Assembly (NCBI GenBank): GCA_028023455.1
Contig: JAQFVV010012400.1
Span: 11,785,748-11,849,747, forward strand
Reading direction: 5' to 3'
Length of the DNA: 64,000 nucleotides
From: Epiperipatus broadwayi
Taxonomy: Eukaryota > Onychophora > Udeonychophora > Euonychophora > Peripatidae
Shown piece after piece: positions 57,557 to 64,000 of this stretch. The notes below the pieces were generated by a model that did not search any database, was not told the origin of the DNA, and was given only the letters and a program-made list of their open reading frames with translations. A program made the translations under genes and the position numbers. Numbering within the stretch: the first letter of the stretch is position 1; every line of letters starts with the position of its first letter.

Positions 57557-60500
57557 TTTAGTTCCCATAATCGAAGGGCATAAAGAAATGACCCCAATGG
57601 TAACTAACCTTGTCACGCAGTCGGGGATGGAAAGGCTATGACCTCATACCGATGCCGCACTCGTGACAACTCCTAAGGGCTCCGACCTGAGGTTTGGCCA
57701 TTCCTCTCGTCTCCAACATTTCTCAGCGATCATACTCTTAGAAAAGCCGAATCTCTTTATAGTTCGGCAGCATCCAGGCTATCGCAGGTCACTTTAGTAA
57801 TGATTATGACTGTCTATGCTCGATCTATTTCCACTCCTCCATATCTGCTATTCTATTAATAATTTGTTAGTGTATATAAATGATAAGAAAGTAAATAGTG
57901 ATTGCTGAGTTGGCAGATGCACTCCTCATTATGATCTCGTAGCATAATCTCGCAACATTCGCAACTTAAACATGAGGCGTGAGATATGATTGAATATGAT
58001 ACCCTGGTAGCATAAGAAATTACATGTATACTAAATAATCATTAAATATTTATATATATCTATTTCTATGTTTGCCTGTCTGCTTGATTTAATAATAATA
58101 TTTTAGATTTTGTTTCATTATCAAACTCGTATTAAGTATATAGCAGTAGCCCTTAATATTAAAAATAATTTAATTAGAGTCCCTTGTTTACCTGACCACC
58201 GGGCCTAGAGAGATATTTGCTATTGTTATGGTATACACGTTGTCATGTGGGTTTTGTTGTGAAATGAAATGACTATGTTCGAACACGGTACAGTAGGATC
58301 TGAACCCGCCTATTGTTCTGCTCTTCGAACATGGTGGTGGAATTTTGCAACATGTTAACAAGGCATACGAGTTCTTACCTTTACAGTATTAGTATATTTT
58401 CCATCATATCTGCCCATAAGCTGTGTGAAGTATACAGTATTCATTCTTCAACTTTGTATAATATAAAGAACAAAATGAAAAAAATTTACAATTCTATACT
58501 ATTTTCAAAATAAATGATCATCAAAAAAAAAAACTATAAAAAATAATGAAAGCTTCTACTATCTGAATGCTTTTACTTCAATTATCATGATATAGCAAAA
58601 ATATGCACAAAAAGTCTAATTTGTATAGTATACATGAACTCTATAATAAAAATGTGCTATTTGCATTAATGTATTTTCTATCATGATTGTTAGAGTTTTA
58701 ACACAAATTTAGAAATAATATCTTAATATAGCACAGTATATTGTCTTTATTTTTAATTATAGAGAGGCAAAAGGAAAAATTCATTGTTGACAAGTTGAAT
58801 TTTTGAATAATTTTTATCAAAGGGCAAATTAGAGAGATATATAGTCATCTTCAAGAATTAATATATCTTCATTTAATCCAACAACAAAAAAATTAACATC
58901 ATAGAATAATAAATCCATGTAGTAGCTTTTTGATGAAGTTTTTACAAAAATTGTTAAGGCAAATTTTTTTTTTTAATAATCTATAATCTTTTTTAAATAA
59001 TATTCATTAGTAAATTACTGTAATTTTGTTTAATAGAATACTGTAAAATAATATTTAAATTTATTTTTGCCATTTATTATGGGGTGATTTCATAATCCAA
59101 GAATTCCATTAAACATAGTAAATTTATAAAAAAAACTAATTAAACTTCACATCATTTTGTTCTGTTTTTAAAATGTATTTAACTTAGAAAACATCAAAAT
59201 TAAGAATAACTCAACTTTATCTATACTAATATATAAATTTGAAAGCTTGTTTATTATTTTATAACTCAACAAATATTGCACCAATCTTGATGAATCTTGC
59301 ATAATTTTTTTTTTTTGTGGAAAATTTTAAAGGCTATTAATTGCTTTATGGCACTTAACTCTTTTAAAAACATTGATAATTTGCAGTACAAAAATGCATC
59401 AGAATAACAACTATTTTCTAATATTATCATAAAAATGCAAAGGCATTGGAAAATGTTATGGCTCTTCATATTAAAATACATACTACAAAAATGGAGAGAA
59501 TAATTTATAGTTTTTGGTAAGCCAAGGTAAAATTTTAAAATACTTGCATATACCATAATGTTAACATTCCATAGCTATTTTAAAAATTATCATATGAGAA
59601 ATATAAAATAATTTATTTTAAAAGTATAGTTTATTGTATTTAATAAAACTTATCTTTTTTTGTGAGTACTGCTTTTGATAATTATTTCAAAAATATATTA
59701 CATAAAGATATTTTAATTATCAAAGTTTCTACTAATGTGAAGGTGTAGCTAGAGAAATGGAATTTAGATAAAATATAAATACCATATATTTTAATTATCA
59801 AACATTCTACTAGTGCAAGGGTACATCTAGAGAAATGGGAGAGAATTAGCAATGGAAAATTCTATTTGGTATTCAATATTGTACCAGGATCTTTACAATG
59901 ACCCATTTAATAGACCATGTTTGATCAGCAACAAAATACCAGGCAGCTATTTAATACACTAAAATTATTACATAATGAAAACTACTACTTCATTTTATTC
60001 AAATGATTTTGATTATTATCAGCCTTATACATGTGCACAAACAGGAAATAATATCAAGTTCACATTTCACACATGGAATTGTTTCAAGTCAATAGTATAA
60101 TCAAATATGTTTTAATCTCGATACCCTGCATTATTATGAAAGACATCAAAATAATTGTTATTAACTATATTTTCTGATTTCTGCAAAATTCATCCTAAAC
60201 AGAATATTTTTGAAAGGCCTAGTTCAAACTTGCTTTTTCGCACTATTTTCCAAAAGGGAATAGTCTCTCCCAGAAAACAACACTTTGCTATAGATCATAT
60301 AGAAGTACAGATTTAAAATTCCCGATATCGTAATCCCAATAATATAAGCTTTATGAACAATCTTTGAATTTTTAGAGTAAGCGGATGGTTAATAAAAACT
60401 AGAATTAATAATTTAAATTTTTGGGGAGTGAGATATGGAGATCATTAAATACTTACTAAAGTATGTTTATAATTTAATGTATTGATCCCAAAACCCTATC

Positions 60501-60665
60501 ACCAATATTTAAATCATAAGAACAATTAAACTAATGTATTCCAATTTGAAGAGAAAAAAAAAAAATCAACCTATTAAATATTTTAAATGTAAACATTTTG
60601 CTTAAAATTTTAGAATATAAATCTATACATACACATCTGTCTATTGATGCAAGATATATATATAT
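57557..60665. other. Intron DNA, nothing firmly recognised
   Basis: A GC-richer patch at 57590-57840 and another near 58190-58340 look like old insertions without definable ends. The rest is AT-rich with no exon seen. Confidence 0.45.
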
Positions 60666-60927
60666 ATAGTAATAAAATCATGTTATATGTCACATGACTC
60701 TATATAGCGTGCATATACCACTATGTAATATAAAGAGCATTCCAATAGCTCTAAACAAGCTTTTTTTTTTAATGGTAAATGCTACAAGAGAAAGTATTCA
60801 AATCATCTTTATCTAGGATTGTCCCCAGACCAGTTTTGAGCTATGGCTCTTTTCAATGAGGAGCTAGCACGTATTGGTATATGCAAACTATATAGGTCAT
60901 GTGACATATAACATGATTTTATTACTA
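60666..60927. mobile_element. Foldback element built from a truncated SINE body
   Basis: The outer arms, about 55 bp each, are inverted (taataaaatcatgttatatg / catataacatgattttatta). Inside is an antisense fragment of the repeat that continues at 61245-61395 (ggattgtccccagaccagtt against gttctggggatggagacaac). The layout parallels the foldback at 6430. Confidence 0.75.
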
Positions 60928-60976
60928 TTATTATTTTACTATTTGGAGCTTTGGTTAAATTAAATTGCAAAGTCAA

Positions 60977-61048
60977 GCGTTGGTGGCCTAGTGGTTAGCA
61001 TAGCTACTTTCCAAACAGTTGGCCCTGATTCGCTTCCCAGTCAACGCT
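60977..61048 (+). pseudogene. tRNA-Gly(UCC)-derived sequence
   Basis: The acceptor strands GCGTTG and CAACGC pair perfectly, D-loop TAGTGGTTAGCA and anticodon loop TTTCCAA (anticodon TCC) are in place. It matches animal tRNA-Gly(UCC) as I know it through most of the first half. The anticodon stem has two mismatches, the T stem has three, and box B reads GATTCGCTTCC. It is better read as a SINE head than as a working tRNA. Confidence 0.7.
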
Positions 61049-61395
61049 TTGACATATGAATAAAAAACACATTAATATATGGGATTTCTGAATTAAGTTC
61101 AGACCCATATGATTATTTCAGTTGGAGAGCTGAATTTAAAGACTTACAGAGATCTAAAATTTTCAGATCTTCTTCTTAAGAGTTAACTTTTAGATAAATG
61201 CCTATCATGAGTTAGTTTTTTTTTAATCTGATATCCTAGCTCTTTACTGAAGAGAGCCATAGCTCAAAACCGTTCTGGGGATGGAGACAACCCTAGATAA
61301 AGATGATTTGAATACTTTCTCTTGTAGCATTTATCATAATAAAAAAAAAAAGCTAGTTTAGAGTTATTGGAATGCTCTTTATAATACATATATTG
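60977..61395 (+). mobile_element. SINE with a tRNA-Gly(UCC)-like head
   Basis: A tRNA-Gly-like head (60977-61048) is followed by a body that matches, more distantly, the repeats at 9099-9355 and 9537-9839 (ccatatgattatttcagttgg; tagataaatgc). It ends near ggaatgctctttataatac. This is the only full-looking copy with its head and so gives the orientation of the family. Confidence 0.7.
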
Positions 61396-62684
61396 TAACC
61401 GAAAAGTCTGATTAGGTCACAACAGACAAAATTAATGGTATAGCATGAAATTGGTATGACTAATCCAGTCGCAGCCAGGGTACACCATGAAGACTCATTG
61501 TAGCAGTATGTGAAAGCACGTTAGATCATCTAAGACAAATTATAACTTTAATTTTTACTATCATTCAAAACTTAATCTGCGATTTTCATTTGCATGTGAC
61601 CTTATGGCCAACCATGGACAAGATTGTATAATTTATGAAATAGTTAAGGATTACTCTTTCAGAATGACATGTATGATTCACCAGGTCTATATCAGCTATC
61701 ACATGATAAATACAAGTTGTTAACAAGAAAGCAATAATTGTAAGTATCACCATAACATGGTTGATTATAGCTCGGATATACTCAGGATTTTGGTACAAAT
61801 GCTATGCAAGGCATGTGTTTTGCAATAATAGGTAAGCATAGAAAACCTTGGGTTCCTTCCTCATTAATTTAAATTTCTAATTAAATCAATAGCAATGAGA
61901 CTCTTATTATGTTTGATGAATTGTAAATCATAGGATTAAGAAAATAGATTCTATCATAACATTATCTAGTAAATTTATTTATGAATTTCGAGCCTAATAT
62001 TATAAACATTTATAGAAATAATCAATTTTGTATTATATTCCAGAATTAACAAAGCAAAGCTAAAGTGATGGAAGAGGTAAATGGGATTTTATTGTATCCC
62101 ATATATCATGAGCTATCCAAGAACAAAAGCATTCAAATATTTCCCCAGAATATTAGTATGGCTTATATGTCTTATCAGTGACAATTTGTGCTCTAATGTG
62201 TGGTCTACTCATTGTGTAGGATTTTCTGGTTTTTGTGAATGACAAATAGCAAGGCATACTAAGTTAAATTATGAGTTAGCCTTTATTAACAATTTTATTA
62301 TTAAACAAGTAGTTGATTAATACAATGTTTCAATATAAGTAAGCAAATAAACAAATAAAATAAACAAAATAAGTAAAATACCATTCCATCTATTTGCTTC
62401 AATACATGCATAGTATACATGGGTTTTATAATAAACATAATTACAATATTTTATTATAAATGGACTTAATTTCAACCCTGAAGGAAGAGAATGGAGTTCA
62501 ACATCTAGTTATGAAATATCCAATGTGTCAATTCTAGAACCAATGCACCTATACTGTGTATTTCAGCAATAACAATCAATAAGTAATGACATATATGCGA
62601 AAGTTACCATAATGAAATACTGAACCAAAGTCTACGTTTGAACCTCAATTCAGCGAAAATATCATGTAAACAAACATGATACAC
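61396..62684. other. Intron DNA, nothing recognised
   Basis: AT-rich sequence without a supported exon, RNA gene or element on either strand. Confidence 0.45.
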
Positions 62685-62750
62685 TATGGAGACAAATTTA
62701 GATAGGATGCCCTGCTATTATGGAGACAATTTAGATAGGATGCCCTGCTA
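62685..62750. repeat. Short direct duplication, about 33 bp
   Basis: tatggagacaaatttagata with ggatgccctgcta is repeated next to itself with a one-base length difference (62685-62717 and 62719-62750). Confidence 0.85.
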
Positions 62751-63041
62751 TATCTTACGACTGATCTTACAGGTTATACCTAAAGATGAAGAAAGATAAT
62801 TTTAACATCATAATACATAAAGAGTTTGCCCAAACCTACATTTATGAAGGAAAATGGTATTCCTGTGGGTGCATTCATCTACACATAGGAATAACGTAGC
62901 ACTGAATGTCCTGTGGAATTCTAGACCATCATCAAGCAACAGTTATAATTAGACACAGTTCCGCGGATTAACCACTAGTGCAGGAATGAGTGCAAAATAC
63001 AGAAAATGGCAAATAATTATTCTGTGTATTAACCACCAGCA

Positions 63042-63187
63042 CAGACTAATGCCATTTAACATTGCTACAAAGTAGTATCAATATTTACTTTAAATCAAAA
63101 TGTAAAATCATCCTCAGACTAATGCCATTTAACATTGCTACAAAGTAGTATCAATATTTACTTTAAATCAAAATGTAAAATCATCCT
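63042..63187. repeat. Identical 73-bp tandem duplication
   Basis: Two adjacent units, 63042-63114 and 63115-63187, beginning cagactaatgccatttaac and ending aaaatcatcct, with no difference that I can see. It is recent, or an assembly artefact. Confidence 0.9.
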
Positions 63188-64000
63188 CCTCAATTATTCT
63201 GCTAACTTAGAAAATGCGCAGTCTAGCAGACATGAATTCAGACATAATGAAGAAGTGTTTCATAATAAAGAACAACTAAGATAATGACCGACTCTGCCTA
63301 AAATATGAGCATAATAACTATAATAAATATATAAGTATAGGTACAGGACTATGGGAAGACTCATAGGAATAATTCATATAGTGTTGATACGCATTATAAA
63401 TTCACCAATAATTCCTAAACTTTTTGCAAGCACTGTTCCATCAATTAATTATTGTCTTCGATCCCTATATTATAAATTCAATCTTTTGAATTTAAATTAA
63501 TATATTATCATTAAGCATAGTAAAATATATACTGTGAACTTCACATATATAAGTTCACACGAAAATAAAATCAAAATAAAATACTCCCTTATTCAAATAA
63601 CATTAAATTAAATCACACAACATTTTAGATTTAGTGACTGTTCACCAATAAAATAAATATAGCATATCTTTTAACACTTAATGTACAGCACATAAAACCC
63701 AAATAGTATTCAATTATAACACAGAACTTCAGAGATTTGATTATATTCCTTTTGTTTCCACTTGTAATGAGTACTTGCGAATTAATAGACTCTTGTGTGG
63801 GCCTTATGAATATACGAAGTAATTTTTTAAAATAGACGACATGTAGAGTTTCAATTAGAAAATTCTTCGTAACTCCACATTCTATGTCAGATGTGGCTCC
63901 GAATTTAAAATATTTCATTTATCTTAAGTCTTTTCAGCATCAAAACTAGGAATAATTATCCGAGTAAATAATTCAACATTGGCTATGGAAGTCAGAAAAT
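63188..64000. other. Window end, nothing recognised
   Basis: AT-rich sequence. The minus frame at 63631-63918 (95 codons) is somewhat less AT-biased but matches no family that I know. Confidence 0.4.

Noticed and set aside
60977-61048. A functional tRNA-Gly gene
   Set aside because: Mismatches in the anticodon and T stems and a weak box B; the downstream body matches dispersed repeats.
1-64000. CRISPR arrays, operons, bacterial promoters or riboswitches
   Set aside because: The DNA is clearly intron-containing animal sequence; the tandem repeats lack the spacer-repeat design.

Overview
This window is AT-rich animal DNA. It carries spliced exons with GT...AG borders, introns up to about 15 kb, and a heavy load of mobile elements. 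There are no bacterial features. The one clearly recognisable gene is the 5' part of the V-type proton ATPase a subunit (116 kDa, Vo sector) on the plus strand. Its exons lie at 5952-6030, 20455-20552, 24683-24811, 31551-31657, 32602-32690 (or from 32596), 35990-36116, 38560-38642 and 54120-54213. The encoded protein looks closest to arthropod a subunits as I remember them, and the repeats (Penelope-like, Ty3/gypsy, pogo-like, hAT, LINE, tRNA-derived SINEs) fit a large AT-rich invertebrate genome. An arthropod is my best guess; the sequence alone does not settle it.

The a-subunit gene is incomplete at both ends. The exon with the usual start (MG..FRSEEM) was not found and is probably left of the window; the exon after LNT lies right of it. 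All joins preserve the reading frame. The exons at 31551 and 32602 are alternatives: both enter in phase 0 and leave in phase 2, so exactly one can be used per mRNA. Using both, or neither, gives an early stop. On the minus strand near 1.9 kb there is a possible first coding exon of a kinase resembling MAP kinases.

Region by region. 0-6 kb: a 63-bp tandem repeat, the candidate antisense kinase exon and MITE-like repeats. 6.4-9.8 kb: a repeated foldback family interrupted by a 2.2-kb TG...CA insertion with ATAT target duplications. 10.8-14.4 kb: a Ty3/gypsy element on the minus strand with both LTRs, an AAAAG duplication, most of pol deleted and a leader of repeated primer-binding-site-like units. 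14.4-18.3 kb: unassigned, partly GC-richer. 18.3-20 kb: a MITE, a pogo-like element and another repeat. 20.4-38.7 kb: most a-subunit exons, with a retroposed insert and a hAT element in the introns. 38.7-54.1 kb: a 15-kb intron holding Penelope-like debris, a degenerate LINE, a solo-LTR-like sequence, a tandem duplication, a second pogo-like element and a foldback. 54.2-64 kb: an intron with a 1.4-kb Penelope-like palindrome bounded by 19-bp target duplications and a tRNA-Gly-headed SINE.

The transposable elements are passengers in the introns. Nothing here suggests an operon-like system. The most informative structures are the alternative exon pair and the inverted Penelope-like insertion.
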